The notes: generated by a model from the letters alone, not told the origin. Numbered from the stretch's first letter, positions 42,340-51,235 are shown. The stretch is 64,000 bases of DNA from an uncultured Flammeovirgaceae bacterium (GCA_937883755.1 CAKZYA010000033.1:62001-126000), one strand, 5' to 3'. A program made the numbers and translations.

Positions 42340-43125
42340 CTACGTGACTACTTTCTTCGCTAAAGCTTCTTCCACATACTTGAATGTGCTAAGAATTTCG
42401 GGTTGCCCATCAACAATAGCCACATCGTGCTCAAAGTGGGCGGAAGGCTGACCATCGGCAGTTACGATTGTCCAGCCGTCACTGAGTTGCTTTACCCGTC
42501 GGGTACCCATATTAATCATGGGTTCAATAGCGATAACTAGTCCATCTTTAATCTTTGAACCTTTACCTCGTTTGCCATAGTTAGGTACTTCTGGTGATTC
42601 ATGCATATGTTTGCCCAAACCATGTCCGACCAATTCCCGCACAACACCATAGCCATGTTTTTCAGCATGATTTTGAACTGCATAACTGATATCGCCAATA
42701 CGCTTGCCTTTTCGGGCTTGATCAATGCCTAAATACAAACACTCCAGAGTTACATTAAGTAATTTCTGGGTTTCAGGGGCAATTTCTCCTATTGAAAAAG
42801 TGTAGGCGTGATCGCCGTAGTAGCCATTTTTTTTCGCCCCGCAATCAATAGATACAATGTCACCTTCTTCCAAAGGTCGCTTATTAGGTAATCCATGAAC
42901 TACCTGCTCATTTACTGAGGTAAGTAAGGTGCTAGGGCAATCGTATAAACCCAAGAAACCAGGGTCGGCTTCATGATCTCGGATAAATTGTTCAGCGCGC
43001 TGATCTAAGTACAAGGGTGTAACTCCTGGTTTTATCTCTTCAGCTAGCATACCTAAGGTCTTAGATACAATTAGAGCGCTTTCCCGAATCAGTTCAATTT
43101 CTTCAAGAGACTTATAGTGGATCAT
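42340..43125 (-). CDS. map: Methionine aminopeptidase, type I
   Basis: 261 residues with the pita-bread peptidase core. Metal ligands are seen in 'GDIVSIDCGAKKNGYYGDHA' (two Asp), 'VGHGLGKHMHESP' (His), 'IAIEPMINMGTR' (Glu) and 'SAHFEHDVAIV' (Glu). It removes the initiator methionine from nascent proteins in the cytoplasm. There is no N-terminal extension, as in bacterial type Ia enzymes. Confidence 0.96.
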   Translation of the reverse strand: MIHYKSLEEIELIRESALIVSKTLGMLAEEIKPGVTPLYLDQRAEQFIRDHEADPGFLGLYDCPSTLLTSVNEQVVHGLPNKRPLEEGDIVSIDCGAKKNGYYGDHAYTFSIGEIAPETQKLLNVTLECLYLGIDQARKGKRIGDISYAVQNHAEKHGYGVVRELVGHGLGKHMHESPEVPNYGKRGKGSKIKDGLVIAIEPMINMGTRRVKQLSDGWTIVTADGQPSAHFEHDVAIVDGQPEILSTFKYVEEALAKKVVT

Positions 43126-43223
43126 AGAGGCATCATTGGGCTACTTAAAAGATGCCAAAACTGCAATCTTTGGTTGGTATATCCAAAGGAAAAGACAGAT
43201 AAATGCCTGGTTGTTAGACTCCC

Positions 43224-44063
43224 TTAATTAGGCGACAGATTGTTGTCTACCCGGTTTTGCAAGCGCAATAGCTCAGTCATCTGATCAAGCTTGTCTTGAA
43301 TATCGTCAATTTCGGGCTTGGGCTCCGGAAGATATGAACGTAAATGCCACTCTACTTTCCAGATTTGTAGTAATTCAGCTTCAGGAATATCAAAAGGCTC
43401 ATGTTTGGGATTATCCGATAGACAGCGAATATAGCCATACTGGTGTAAGCGGTTACGAATACGCTTGATTTGAATTCCTCGGTCTTGAGATACGATTACG
43501 TAAACCCCACCATCAGTGATATTTCGGTAAGCACTATTATCTAAAAGTCGACAAACTACCCAATCATCTTCCATCAAGGTTGGCTCCATGCTGTCACCAC
43601 TGACTTGCACTCCGTAGCACTGACCATTCCTAATCATATAATCCGGTAACTGTAGGCTTTCTCGCTCCTCAAAAAATTCTTGAGTTTGATAACCTGTCAT
43701 AAAATTCGCGGCAGCTTTGTGGTTTATTAGCGGAACTGTTGTGTTGCCTTGGGTATCCTGGGTAGCCACCATAATCACTTCCCGCACTTTGGAGGGTGAA
43801 TCTCCTGACTTCTGGTTTACAAATGGCTGACCTAATCCAGAAATAATGTAAGCACTATTGATCTTAAACTTATCTAACGCCCGGTTCAAAATTTCAATTG
43901 TGACCGACCTACGATTAGCTTTTATATCCCCCAAATTAGAAGGAGAAATACCAATTGCCAGCGCAAACTCCCGATCAGAGTTAATTTCTTTACGGCTTTT
44001 AAGCATGTGAATACATTCAAAAAAGCGTTCGTTTACCAAATTTTTGTATTGATTATCAGCCAT
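43224..44063 (-). CDS. S24/LexA-type repressor with N-terminal helix-turn-helix
   Basis: 279 residues. An XRE-type helix-turn-helix occupies about residues 10-75 ('REFALAIGISPSNLGDIK'). The C-terminal S24 peptidase domain has the Ser nucleophile in 'GVQVSGDSMEPTLMEDDW' and the Lys in 'DRGIQIKRIRNR', so self-cleavage as in LexA or lambda CI is possible, although no Ala-Gly cleavage site is evident. It is divergent from a 54-aa Cro-like gene with duplicated 20-bp sites between them. Confidence 0.88.
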   Translation of the reverse strand: MADNQYKNLVNERFFECIHMLKSRKEINSDREFALAIGISPSNLGDIKANRRSVTIEILNRALDKFKINSAYIISGLGQPFVNQKSGDSPSKVREVIMVATQDTQGNTTVPLINHKAAANFMTGYQTQEFFEERESLQLPDYMIRNGQCYGVQVSGDSMEPTLMEDDWVVCRLLDNSAYRNITDGGVYVIVSQDRGIQIKRIRNRLHQYGYIRCLSDNPKHEPFDIPEAELLQIWKVEWHLRSYLPEPKPEIDDIQDKLDQMTELLRLQNRVDNNLSPN

Positions 44064-44072
44064 TTGTGAATA

Positions 44073-44092
44073 GTTATACTTACAAAAAGAAC
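44073..44092. promoter_or_regulatory. Operator-like repeat, proximal to the S24 repressor gene
   Basis: On the minus strand this site reads GTTCTTTTTGTAAGTATAAC. It is a near copy of the site at 44127-44146 in the same orientation. It lies 9 bp upstream of the repressor start and probably serves autoregulation. Confidence 0.5.
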
Positions 44093-44126
44093 TAAAAGCT
44101 TGGATAATACTTTAAAAAAGCATTAA

Positions 44127-44146
44127 CTTGTACTTATAACAAGAAC
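44127..44146. promoter_or_regulatory. Operator-like repeat, proximal to the Cro-like gene
   Basis: On the minus strand it reads GTTCTTGTTATAAGTACAAG, matching 16 of 20 positions with the other site. It also contains an inverted repeat CTTGT-N7-ACAAG. It ends 4 bp before the ATG of the small gene. Confidence 0.55.
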
Positions 44147-44150
44147 AAAT

Positions 44151-44315
44151 ATGGAAAATATCCGCCAGATAAAAAAACTTTTAGCCAAAGAAGACTACGA
44201 ATTCATCAGTAAGAACACTGGCTACAGTGTAGATTATATCCAAAACTGCCTGACTCACCGTCGTAATAACCGATTAATTGTGCTAGCAGCTCAGCAACTA
44301 GCTCAAGCCGTTTAG
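44151..44315 (+). CDS. Small Cro-like DNA-binding protein (54 aa)
   Basis: A 54-residue ORF from the ATG at 44151 to TAG at 44313, preceded by the duplicated operator-like sites. 'YEFISKNTGYSVDYIQNCL' followed by 'RRNNRLIVLAAQQL' has the spacing of a small helix-turn-helix (TGxS turn) as seen in Cro-type or XRE mini-regulators. Its place opposite an S24 repressor supports a regulatory role. No phage structural genes lie nearby. Confidence 0.6.
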   Translation: MENIRQIKKLLAKEDYEFISKNTGYSVDYIQNCLTHRRNNRLIVLAAQQLAQAV

Positions 44316-44330
44316 TCTTAGGTTCTGAAC

Positions 44331-44720
44331 CTATTCCCAAATATTGGGAGGGATAATTTCTAATACATTCCTGGCAGGATCGTGGAAGTAGAACGAGTAT
44401 TTTTCCTCTTTCCAGTGTTGCTCATGAATAATTTTCACTCCATTTTTCTGAAGCTTCTCTTTCCAATATTCATATTCACCTTGACTCACCTGAAAGGCAA
44501 TGTGTTGAGGGCCAATTGCGTAATGAGGCGGTAATACTGCTTCATTTTTTGTAACATCAGGGTTAAAACACAGCAAAACTGCTTCACCTACTCGAAAAAA
44601 AATGTGTCGGTTGGCAACTTCACTAATAATAGAAAACCCGAGCAGGTTGCTGTAAAACGCTCGGGTTGCTTCAAGGTCGTTCATATAGAGACAAACCTCT
44701 TTTATTGCTTCAATTTTCAC
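44331..44720 (-). CDS. VOC (glyoxalase/bleomycin-resistance) superfamily protein
   Basis: 129 residues, two beta-alpha-beta-beta-beta modules: 'VCLYMNDLEATRAFYSNLLG' at the start and 'GPQHIAFQVSQGEYEYWKEK' plus 'SFYFHDPARNVLEI' in the second half. His (QHIAF) and Glu (NVLEI) positions can bind a metal. VOC proteins include glyoxalases, dioxygenases and fosfomycin-type resistance enzymes; this one is unassigned. It begins 9 bp after the 80-aa gene. Confidence 0.85.
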   Translation of the reverse strand: MKIEAIKEVCLYMNDLEATRAFYSNLLGFSIISEVANRHIFFRVGEAVLLCFNPDVTKNEAVLPPHYAIGPQHIAFQVSQGEYEYWKEKLQKNGVKIIHEQHWKEEKYSFYFHDPARNVLEIIPPNIWE

Positions 44721-44729
44721 AGTTCAGGG

Positions 44730-44972
44730 TTAAGCTGAAACAGTAGTTACTTCAAAGTAGCGTTCAAATAACCTTCTTCGTAGTAACACTGAAGGTTTAC
44801 CTCTTCCCCAATCTGGGGCAATCTCAAATAATCCATTATACGCTCTTCCGGTATAACACTTATCTACCTCAAAATCAGCTAATCCAGAATGTTCGTCTGG
44901 GCGGCGACTGCACCGAAACTGGATTCTGAACTTATCTTCCTGCTTAGGTTTTTTCCATAAATTCTCATTCAT
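44730..44972 (-). CDS. Conserved hypothetical protein (80 aa)
   Basis: 80 residues, basic, no membrane segment or signal. The only landmarks are 'IQFRCSRRPDEHSGLADFEVD' at the N-terminal half and 'GRGKPSVLLRRRLFERYF' at the end. No known domain. It is the first gene of a pair with the VOC gene and may be its partner. Confidence 0.5.
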   Translation of the reverse strand: MNENLWKKPKQEDKFRIQFRCSRRPDEHSGLADFEVDKCYTGRAYNGLFEIAPDWGRGKPSVLLRRRLFERYFEVTTVSA

Positions 44973-45284
44973 AATCGTTCAAATCTTTAATAAACAGTAC
45001 TAATGTAAGTTTTTTTTGCTTTTTAAACATACTAATTTATACTGATTTTTCCTAAACTTTGTAAATATTCTACTTAATAGTTTAACTATCTAGATACTAT
45101 TCTCAATTATTCACTTTGAAACTAACTGAATTTTTCTTTACACTATTGCGGATAACTCACTACGATCAATTATACCTAATTGAAATATATATTGTGTAAA
45201 TGTCTTACAATCAGATAATTACATATTACTTTCTTTATCTAGCTCAATTCTTTTGTCTCTGTTTGTATAGCTAAGATAGAAATT
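44973..45284. other. AT-rich intergenic stretch without recognised genes
   Basis: About 310 bp of very AT-rich sequence with short poly-T stretches and no open frame or clear hairpin. It probably holds the promoter of the 80-aa/VOC pair. It leads into the CsbD relic. Confidence 0.4.
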
Positions 45285-45468
45285 ATGAATAACCAAAGGA
45301 CTAAAAGTAACTGAAACGAAAAAAAGGAAAACTGAAGCAGAAGTAAGCTTCACTCACTGATGAAGACCTTGCTCATCGCGAGGGAAAAGAAGATAAGCTA
45401 GTAGATCAAGTCCAGAAAAACTGAGCAAGACTAAAGATGAAGTGCGAAAAATTGAAAGTGATATTTAA
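45285..45468 (+). pseudogene. CsbD-family stress protein, decayed
   Basis: Read with frameshift repair, this gives 'NEKKGKLKQK' then 'SLTDEDLAHREGKEDKLVDQ' and, after a one-base loss in an A run, 'KLSKTKDEVRKIESDI' to TAA. That is the CsbD pattern (KGKxKQKxxxLTDDDL...GKxDELVGxxQ...KDEV). Several earlier bases are missing in the first third, so no intact frame exists. CsbD proteins are small general-stress proteins. The region 45469-45662 after it has only short ORFs of no recognised kind. Confidence 0.75.
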
Positions 45469-45662
45469 TTCTACTCTTCTTTATTACATCATTTCTTCAA
45501 CCAAAAAATCAAATAACTATAATGGAAATTAAAAGAGTAATGGAATCGATACACAATCTTATTGAGATGAGTGATAAAGACAGCCTGAGCCTTTAGTGGC
45601 GAGATTGCTTTTTAGGGGTAAAACTGCAATTTTGTGCTATCTATCACTACAACCTAATCCTT

Positions 45663-46946
45663 ATGCACCGTCGCACCTTTCTACGCCGACAGCTCGCTAC
45701 TGCCAGTCTTTTGGCTTGGCAGCCTTACGAATTACTAGCACGCTTCCGACTTTCTCCTTATGCCATTCGTGATGTAAAGATTACTGATATAAAAATACAC
45801 CGTCTACAAGCTACCCGCCAAGGAAAAGAACGGACTCGGCAAGGATCCGTTAAACCTATTCACATCTACCCAGATCAGCAACCAGCTCCTTATCAGAAAG
45901 TCGAGAACCCGCAAGATACTACTTACACCTATACTGCTCACTATTTGACGATTGAAACTAACGACAAAATTGAGGGATTATACGGTCCAATTGATGCCGA
46001 AGTAGTTCCAGTAATCAATCGCCAGCTAACCCGTTTTTTAATTGGCAAGAATCCCTTGGCAGGTGAGCGTATTTGGGACCAACTATACCGATTGAACCGT
46101 CATGCCCGTAGTGGGCACTATATGATGGCAATTAGTGCTATTGACAATGCTTTGTGGGACATTCGGGGGAAATATTTTGAGGCTCCAGTATATCAATTAC
46201 TCGGTGGACCCACCCGAGAATCTGTGCCAGTTTACGCTAGCACGCTGGGGCGATCAGTGCAACCAGAAGATATTCAAGCTACCGCCCAGGATTTTCAGAA
46301 AAAGGGTTTTACCGCCCAAAAATGGTTTATCCCCTACGGATCTGGAAATGGAAACAAAGGTTTGCAATTTAATATTGACCTAGTAAAGCAATTACGGCAA
46401 GCCGTTGGTGAAAATACTGATCTTATGTTTGATGCATTTAGTGGCTGGGATTTACCCTACGCCATTCGCTGGGCTAAGGCCGTAGAACCGTTCCACCCTC
46501 GTTGGATTGAGGAAGCCTTTTTAATGGAAGAACTGGATAGCTTTGTTAAGTTACGTCAGCAAACTTCCGTACCGATTGCCACCGGAGAACACTTTTACAA
46601 CCGTTGGCAAGTACAACGCTTTCTCGAAGCCGGGGCCATCTCGGTAGTACAAGCTGATCCAGAATGGTGCGGGGGAGTATCCGAACTGACCAAAATTTGC
46701 ACAATTGCTTCTGCTTACGGAGCACAAGTAATTCCTCACGGTCACAATCTACACGCTGCTCTGCACATAGTAGCTAGTCAGTCTCCCAGTGTATGCCCGA
46801 TGGGCGAATTTCTCTACGACAAAATGCAGGGCTACTATTATTTTGAGCAAGAAGAACTACAGCCAGTGAACGGATCAATTACCTTACCTGACAAGCCTGG
46901 TTTCGGTTTATCCTGGGATGAAAGTAAAATCGAAGAAAAAGAATAA
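45663..46946 (+). CDS. Enolase-superfamily (mandelate racemase/muconate lactonizing) enzyme
   Basis: 427 residues with a Tat-type signal ('MHRRTFLRRQLATASLLAW'). The barrel carries the metal ligands Asp in 'LMFDAFSGWDL', Glu in 'RWIEEAFLMEEL' and Glu in 'ATGEHFYNRW'. The C-terminal 'PHGHNLHAALH' fits acid-sugar dehydratases. A catalytic Lys-x-Lys is not evident; 'AQKWFIPYG' is the corresponding segment, similar to rhamnonate/galactonate-type dehydratases. The export signal is unusual for this superfamily but frequent in Bacteroidota. Confidence 0.85.
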   Translation: MHRRTFLRRQLATASLLAWQPYELLARFRLSPYAIRDVKITDIKIHRLQATRQGKERTRQGSVKPIHIYPDQQPAPYQKVENPQDTTYTYTAHYLTIETNDKIEGLYGPIDAEVVPVINRQLTRFLIGKNPLAGERIWDQLYRLNRHARSGHYMMAISAIDNALWDIRGKYFEAPVYQLLGGPTRESVPVYASTLGRSVQPEDIQATAQDFQKKGFTAQKWFIPYGSGNGNKGLQFNIDLVKQLRQAVGENTDLMFDAFSGWDLPYAIRWAKAVEPFHPRWIEEAFLMEELDSFVKLRQQTSVPIATGEHFYNRWQVQRFLEAGAISVVQADPEWCGGVSELTKICTIASAYGAQVIPHGHNLHAALHIVASQSPSVCPMGEFLYDKMQGYYYFEQEELQPVNGSITLPDKPGFGLSWDESKIEEKE

Positions 46947-46947
46947 G

Positions 46948-46995
46948 TGATGAATGATGGCTAATGATTGATAGATTACCATTACTCACCATTCA
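46948..46995. repeat. Heptad-phased degenerate intergenic repeat
   Basis: Directly after the enolase-superfamily stop the sequence reads as 7-mers: gtgatga, atgatgg, ctaatga, ttgatag, attacca, ttactca, ccattca, ttaagta. The first half and second half are roughly complementary, so a hairpin is possible between the two convergent genes. Confidence 0.5.
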
Positions 46996-48069
46996 TTAAG
47001 TAGTTAAACCTTGCTCTTTGGCGCGTTTTTCCCACTGTTGGCGAGCGTGACGCTGCATATCTTCTACAGTATCACTCTCGTCTATTATCTCCATTCCCAG
47101 TATGGTTTCCAGCACGTCCTCGAGAGTAACCAAACCTACCACAGTGCCATATTCATCATGTACGATGGCGATATGCTCGCGTTGGGTTAACAACTTATCA
47201 AAAAGATTAGGTAAAATCTCCGTATCCAAAACACTTGGAATATCACGACGCAGTTTTTTCAAGATAAGTTGATGCTGGTCTTCCGCTAATCCGAGTAGCA
47301 CTTCATCTTTGAGAACCAAGCCAATAATTTGGTCTTGACTTTCTTCAAAAATCGGAATGCGAGAAAATTGCATTGGTCTATTTTCCTGAAAGTAGTCTTG
47401 CAAGGTCTGATTGGCATCAGCTATCACCATGACTGCCCGAGGTGTCATTACGTCGCGTACTCTTAATTTATTAAGCCGCAACAAGTTCTTGATAATCTTA
47501 GACTCATCAGCATCAATGGCTCCACTTTCTTCACTGGCTTGTGTCATAGCCGTTAGGTCAGCACGACTTAGTACCGAACGTCCTTTATCTTTTTTCAGTC
47601 CTTTGGTAATACTTTGGCTAAGCCAAACAAAGGGTTTCAAGATAAAAACCATTACTCGTAGTGCTCGCACTGTAAATGGTGCTAACGTTCGCCAGTTATT
47701 AGCTCCGATAGTCTTAGGAATAATTTCCGACAATACCAATATGGCTAGAGTCATCACAGCTGCAATAATAGATTCCATTGACACACTAGTGAATCCCAAG
47801 TTAAGTTCAGTATTTCCGAATATCTGTCCTGCCTGCGCACCTACCCCAATAGCACCTACTGTATGAGCAATGGTATTTAGCGTAAGAATTGCCGAAAGTG
47901 GTCGGTCAATATCCTCTTGATATGATTTGAGCATCGTTCCTGTTGTTGTTCCTTCCTGAACTTGACGATTCACGTAGGAAGGAGTAACACTAAGGATAAC
48001 TGCTTCTAAAATTGAGCATAAGAATGAGAAAGCAATGGAGAGTATGAAAAAGAATATGAGTAGTCCCAT
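46996..48069 (-). CDS. CNNM/CorC-type protein (DUF21 plus CBS pair)
   Basis: 357 residues. The N-terminal DUF21 membrane domain has about four helices ('FFFILSIAFSFLCSILEAVI' first). The CBS pair covers about residues 205-325 ('VMTPRAVMVIADANQTL', 'IAIVHDEYGTVVGLVTLEDV'). The CorC/HlyC C-terminal domain is missing, so the protein ends shortly after the second CBS. Family members are linked to magnesium and cobalt efflux. Confidence 0.9.
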   Translation of the reverse strand: MGLLIFFFILSIAFSFLCSILEAVILSVTPSYVNRQVQEGTTTGTMLKSYQEDIDRPLSAILTLNTIAHTVGAIGVGAQAGQIFGNTELNLGFTSVSMESIIAAVMTLAILVLSEIIPKTIGANNWRTLAPFTVRALRVMVFILKPFVWLSQSITKGLKKDKGRSVLSRADLTAMTQASEESGAIDADESKIIKNLLRLNKLRVRDVMTPRAVMVIADANQTLQDYFQENRPMQFSRIPIFEESQDQIIGLVLKDEVLLGLAEDQHQLILKKLRRDIPSVLDTEILPNLFDKLLTQREHIAIVHDEYGTVVGLVTLEDVLETILGMEIIDESDTVEDMQRHARQQWEKRAKEQGLTT

Positions 48070-48303
48070 AATATTAGTTTAGTATATTAATCACCCAAAT
48101 TAACTAAACTCTGCGCGAATGTTTTCATAGTGACTAGAATTTTTGCACGAGGTAGGAAGCCAGCTCCCCGCCTCTTCAGTATTTCAGCAGTCAGTAATTT
48201 AACCGGGCGCTGGATGCACTTGAGCCATTGAACAATTCAATCATTTAAGCAATCAAGTAAAACTTTTCTTACCTTTCCAACTTCATCTTATTTCACTACA
48301 TCC

Positions 48304-49260
48304 ATGAACCGACGAACTTTTTTACAACAATCTGGTCTTGCTACTGCTGCTATGGCTTCCTCTTCTTTCATTTCTCTCGAGACACTATTGGCACAGCCCC
48401 AAGCTCGGAAGTTTACTATGAGTCTCGATCCTGGGGCTATTGGGGTGAAAGCCAACCAAAACCAGCTTATTGAGTACGCTATTGAATATGGCTTTGAAGC
48501 AGTAACCCCCTACCCTGACTTTCTAGCTGAATTATCCGATGGGCAACGTAGCGATCTGTTAAGCAATATGCAAGACAAGAATATAACTTGGGGGGTAGCG
48601 AATCTGCCTGTGCAGTTTCGGGAAGATGAACAGACACTAAAGAAAGGGCTGAACGAATTACCTCGTCTGGCTGAAGGGCTACAGAAAGCCAATGCTACTC
48701 GAGTAAGCACTTGGATTATGCCTACCCACGCCGAACTAAACTATCTAAAGAACTTTAAGCAGCACACTGAACGATTGCGAGAAGTAGCCAAAATACTGGG
48801 AGATTATGGCTTACGATTTGGATTAGAGTACGTTGGACCAACTACCTTACGACATGCAAAAAAATACGCATTTGTTCACACGTTAGAAGAAACTCAAGCA
48901 CTTATTGAAGAAATTGGCGAAGATAATGTGGGAGTAGTGCTTGATAGTTTTCATTGGTTCACAGCTGAAGAGGATGTAAAAGACATTTTGACGCTTACGA
49001 ATGATGATGTAGTTGCCGGAGACTTAAACGATGCCCACGCTGGACGAAGTGCAGTAGAGCAAATTGATGGAGAAAGAGAGCTACCGATGGCTACCGGACT
49101 CATTGATACCCAAGCATTTCTGAATGCTTTAGTGAAGATTGGCTTTAATGGTCCGGTAAGAGCAGAACCCTTCAACCAAGCTTTACGCGATATGCCTGAT
49201 GCAAAAGCAGTAGCTACTACCGCTGATGCCATGAAGAAAGCATTTAATTTGGTCAGTTAA
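48304..49260 (+). CDS. Sugar phosphate isomerase/epimerase-type TIM-barrel protein, secreted
   Basis: 318 residues with a Tat-type signal ('MNRRTFLQQSGLATAAMASS'). The barrel matches AP endonuclease 2-like xylose isomerases: 'GFEAVTPYPDFLAEL', 'GLRFGLEYVGP', 'VGVVLDSFHWFTA' (metal ligands Glu and Asp/His) and 'GPVRAEPFNQ'. Substrates in this family are varied (inosose, hydroxypyruvate, keto-sugars). The gap 48070-48303 before it has no recognised site. Confidence 0.85.
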   Translation: MNRRTFLQQSGLATAAMASSSFISLETLLAQPQARKFTMSLDPGAIGVKANQNQLIEYAIEYGFEAVTPYPDFLAELSDGQRSDLLSNMQDKNITWGVANLPVQFREDEQTLKKGLNELPRLAEGLQKANATRVSTWIMPTHAELNYLKNFKQHTERLREVAKILGDYGLRFGLEYVGPTTLRHAKKYAFVHTLEETQALIEEIGEDNVGVVLDSFHWFTAEEDVKDILTLTNDDVVAGDLNDAHAGRSAVEQIDGERELPMATGLIDTQAFLNALVKIGFNGPVRAEPFNQALRDMPDAKAVATTADAMKKAFNLVS

Positions 49261-49412
49261 TCAATTAACTAAAAGAAATATTGGCTAGCCAGAACTTATT
49301 TGTAATTATAATAGTTACTTTGTTAACTATTGGTAAGTCTGCTATTTTCCTGAGTAAGCACAACTCTTTTCTGTGGCAGTTTTATAACTATCTTTTTATT
49401 ACTGAAAAACTT

Positions 49413-49787
49413 ATGAGTACCGAAGAAAAACAAAGTCATTTTATTGAGAAAGCTATCACATTATTGGAAAAGAAGGGCTATGATCAAATAAAAGCCAATC
49501 ATCCCGGCTACGAGCAGCCCGGTAAATTTATTCAGCAGGGTACTAATGAAGAAATTATGCCGGACTTGACTGCTAAAACGCTACTGGGTAAAGATTATTT
49601 TAAAGTAGTAGAGGGAGATAAAGAACACGAGCAAGCAGTTGTAAGCAAGTGGAAGCTTTTTTCTAATATTGCCCAGATCAAAAATGGTCAGTTTTTTCTG
49701 CTAGTACCCTACGGAAAGAAGAAATATACTAAAGAACTAGTTGATCGCTATAATATTCAAGCGAACTTACTTTCTCTTTCTCGCTAG
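49413..49787 (+). CDS. Hypothetical protein, possibly nuclease-fold
   Basis: 124 residues from the ATG at 49413; the open frame reaches back to a TTG at 49281 but that part reads like a leader, not protein. 'GTNEEIMPDLTAKTLLG' followed by 'YFKVVEGDKEHEQAVVSKW' has the order and spacing of a PD-(D/E)xK-type core (Asp, then Glu and Lys on a strand), and 'KSKW'-like segments follow. This is a weak visual resemblance. No other domain. A strong terminator follows it. Confidence 0.6.
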   Translation: MSTEEKQSHFIEKAITLLEKKGYDQIKANHPGYEQPGKFIQQGTNEEIMPDLTAKTLLGKDYFKVVEGDKEHEQAVVSKWKLFSNIAQIKNGQFFLLVPYGKKKYTKELVDRYNIQANLLSLSR

Positions 49788-49810
49788 AGAAGGTTGTTAA
49801 CCTTTATATG

Positions 49811-49847
49811 ACCGGAGACAAAATTAAATTTTGTCTCCGGTTTTTTT
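49811..49847 (+). terminator. Strong rho-independent terminator
   Basis: A perfect 15-bp stem (49811-49825 with 49827-49841) with a very short loop, followed by a run of seven T residues (49841-49847). It ends transcription of the 124-aa gene. Confidence 0.95.
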
Positions 49848-49906
49848 ATGCTCATTTTCTCTGTTGGCTGGCATAGCGTTTGTGATCTATAGGAAACACC
49901 TAGCCT

Positions 49907-50767
49907 ATGCGACTCACTTTACTTCTGCTTCTTGTTTCAACTTCCCTTTTCGCCCAAAAACTACCTTCTGATTCGGTTCAACTCTGGTTGGTACAAACTA
50001 CCGACGGAAATGAATACGTAGGCGAAATTATTGAGCAAACTGGTAACCAAGTCCGGTTATTAACCCGTAATCTGGGAGAAATAACAATAAAAAATAGCGA
50101 CATTAAGTCAATGGAAACCGTGATACCCGAACGTTTTCTTACTAGACAATCCGCGAGGCGAGGGCCGTACAGCACCCGGTACTTTATTGCACCGAGTGGA
50201 TACAATCTAGCACGAGGGGAAGGCTATTACCAGAATACTTGGGTGCTATTCAATCAGGCTAGAGTGGGGCTTACTGATCATATATCAGTTGGATTCGGAT
50301 TAGTTCCTCTATTCTTGTTTGCTGGTGCACCTACTCCTATTTGGATAGCTCCCAAAGTCTCTATTCCCATTAGTCCTGATCGCGTGAATTTGGGTATCGG
50401 AGGACTAATTGGCACTGTACTTGGTGAGTCATCGACAGCCTTCGGTACTGTATATGGAGTGGGTACCTTTGGCTCCCGTAACAAAAATCTGTCTGTAGGC
50501 TTGGGTTACGGGTTTGCCGGTGGAGAACTATCAAATACCCCTTTAGTAACTATCAGTGGAACTGCCCCTCTTGGCAAACGATCTTTCTTTCTATCTGAAA
50601 ACTATATTGTATCAGAGGGTAGCGAAACAGTGGTAATCGCATCATTAGGAGCCCGGACAGTAACTCGCACAGTATCTTTTGATTACGGACTTTTTCTCCC
50701 GCTTGTCAATAGTGACGTTTTTTTTGCTTTACCTTGGCTTAGCATTACGGTACCTTTTGGTAGATAA
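49907..50767 (+). CDS. Secreted hypothetical protein, probable outer-membrane barrel
   Basis: 286 residues with a signal peptide (residues 1-16, 'STSLFAQKLP'). The first part has 'VQTTDGNEYVGEIIEQTGNQ', a small beta domain often seen in Bacteroidota ('xGxExxGxI'). The remainder is glycine-rich alternating strand sequence ('VGFGLVPLFLF', 'GLGYGFAGGEL') and ends in an aromatic strand, as in outer-membrane barrels. No catalytic motif. Confidence 0.65.
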   Translation: MRLTLLLLLVSTSLFAQKLPSDSVQLWLVQTTDGNEYVGEIIEQTGNQVRLLTRNLGEITIKNSDIKSMETVIPERFLTRQSARRGPYSTRYFIAPSGYNLARGEGYYQNTWVLFNQARVGLTDHISVGFGLVPLFLFAGAPTPIWIAPKVSIPISPDRVNLGIGGLIGTVLGESSTAFGTVYGVGTFGSRNKNLSVGLGYGFAGGELSNTPLVTISGTAPLGKRSFFLSENYIVSEGSETVVIASLGARTVTRTVSFDYGLFLPLVNSDVFFALPWLSITVPFGR

Positions 50768-51091
50768 TGCGAGTTAGGAGCTAAAATACGTAGAAGTACG
50801 TTTTGCTAAGTTTCCAAAATACGACTTCTATTGGAAGGTAGTTTCTAGCATTAGACAATCTATTGAATTTCTACTTAATTGGATCATTGAGTATGCAGAC
50901 ATTCAAAGAACGAGTAAAGTACGCTCTACTAAGGGGCTATTAGTGCATATTTTTGCAAAATTGCCGCGGCATTCGTCCCAAAAGAGCAAATTTGTTCAAT
51001 TTAGCTCTTGATTCACTTATCTAATGTATTTTTACTTTAGTGCTTAGGAACGTAAACATCTTCCCAATAATTACCAGAAACAACGTTTCGT

Positions 51092-51235
51092 CTACTGGAA
51101 ATGAGCCATTTTTGGTAGATATTTATTCATTTCCGGCGGAAACAAGTCACTTTTGATCATTTTCGGGTAATTTCCTTCGGTCGTTAGACTATTTCTCTTC
51201 AAATATTCCTTAAAAGCAGCGATCCGTTTTTTCAT
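51092..51235 (-). CDS. Very short hypothetical ORF (47 aa)
   Basis: A 47-residue frame within the 610-bp gap 50768-51377, beginning 'MKKRIAAFKEYLKRNSL' and ending 'YLPKMAHFQ'. Basic and helical. It could be a real microprotein or the remains of a longer gene. The rest of the gap holds one imperfect hairpin near 50779-50804 and nothing else recognised. Confidence 0.3.
   Translation of the reverse strand: MKKRIAAFKEYLKRNSLTTEGNYPKMIKSDLFPPEMNKYLPKMAHFQ

Noticed and set aside
43224-44315. Prophage
   Set aside because: Only the repressor/Cro-like pair is present; no integrase, terminase, capsid or tail genes lie nearby.
45521-45595. 24-codon ORF before the enolase-superfamily gene
   Set aside because: Too short, with no similarity recognised and no conserved start context.
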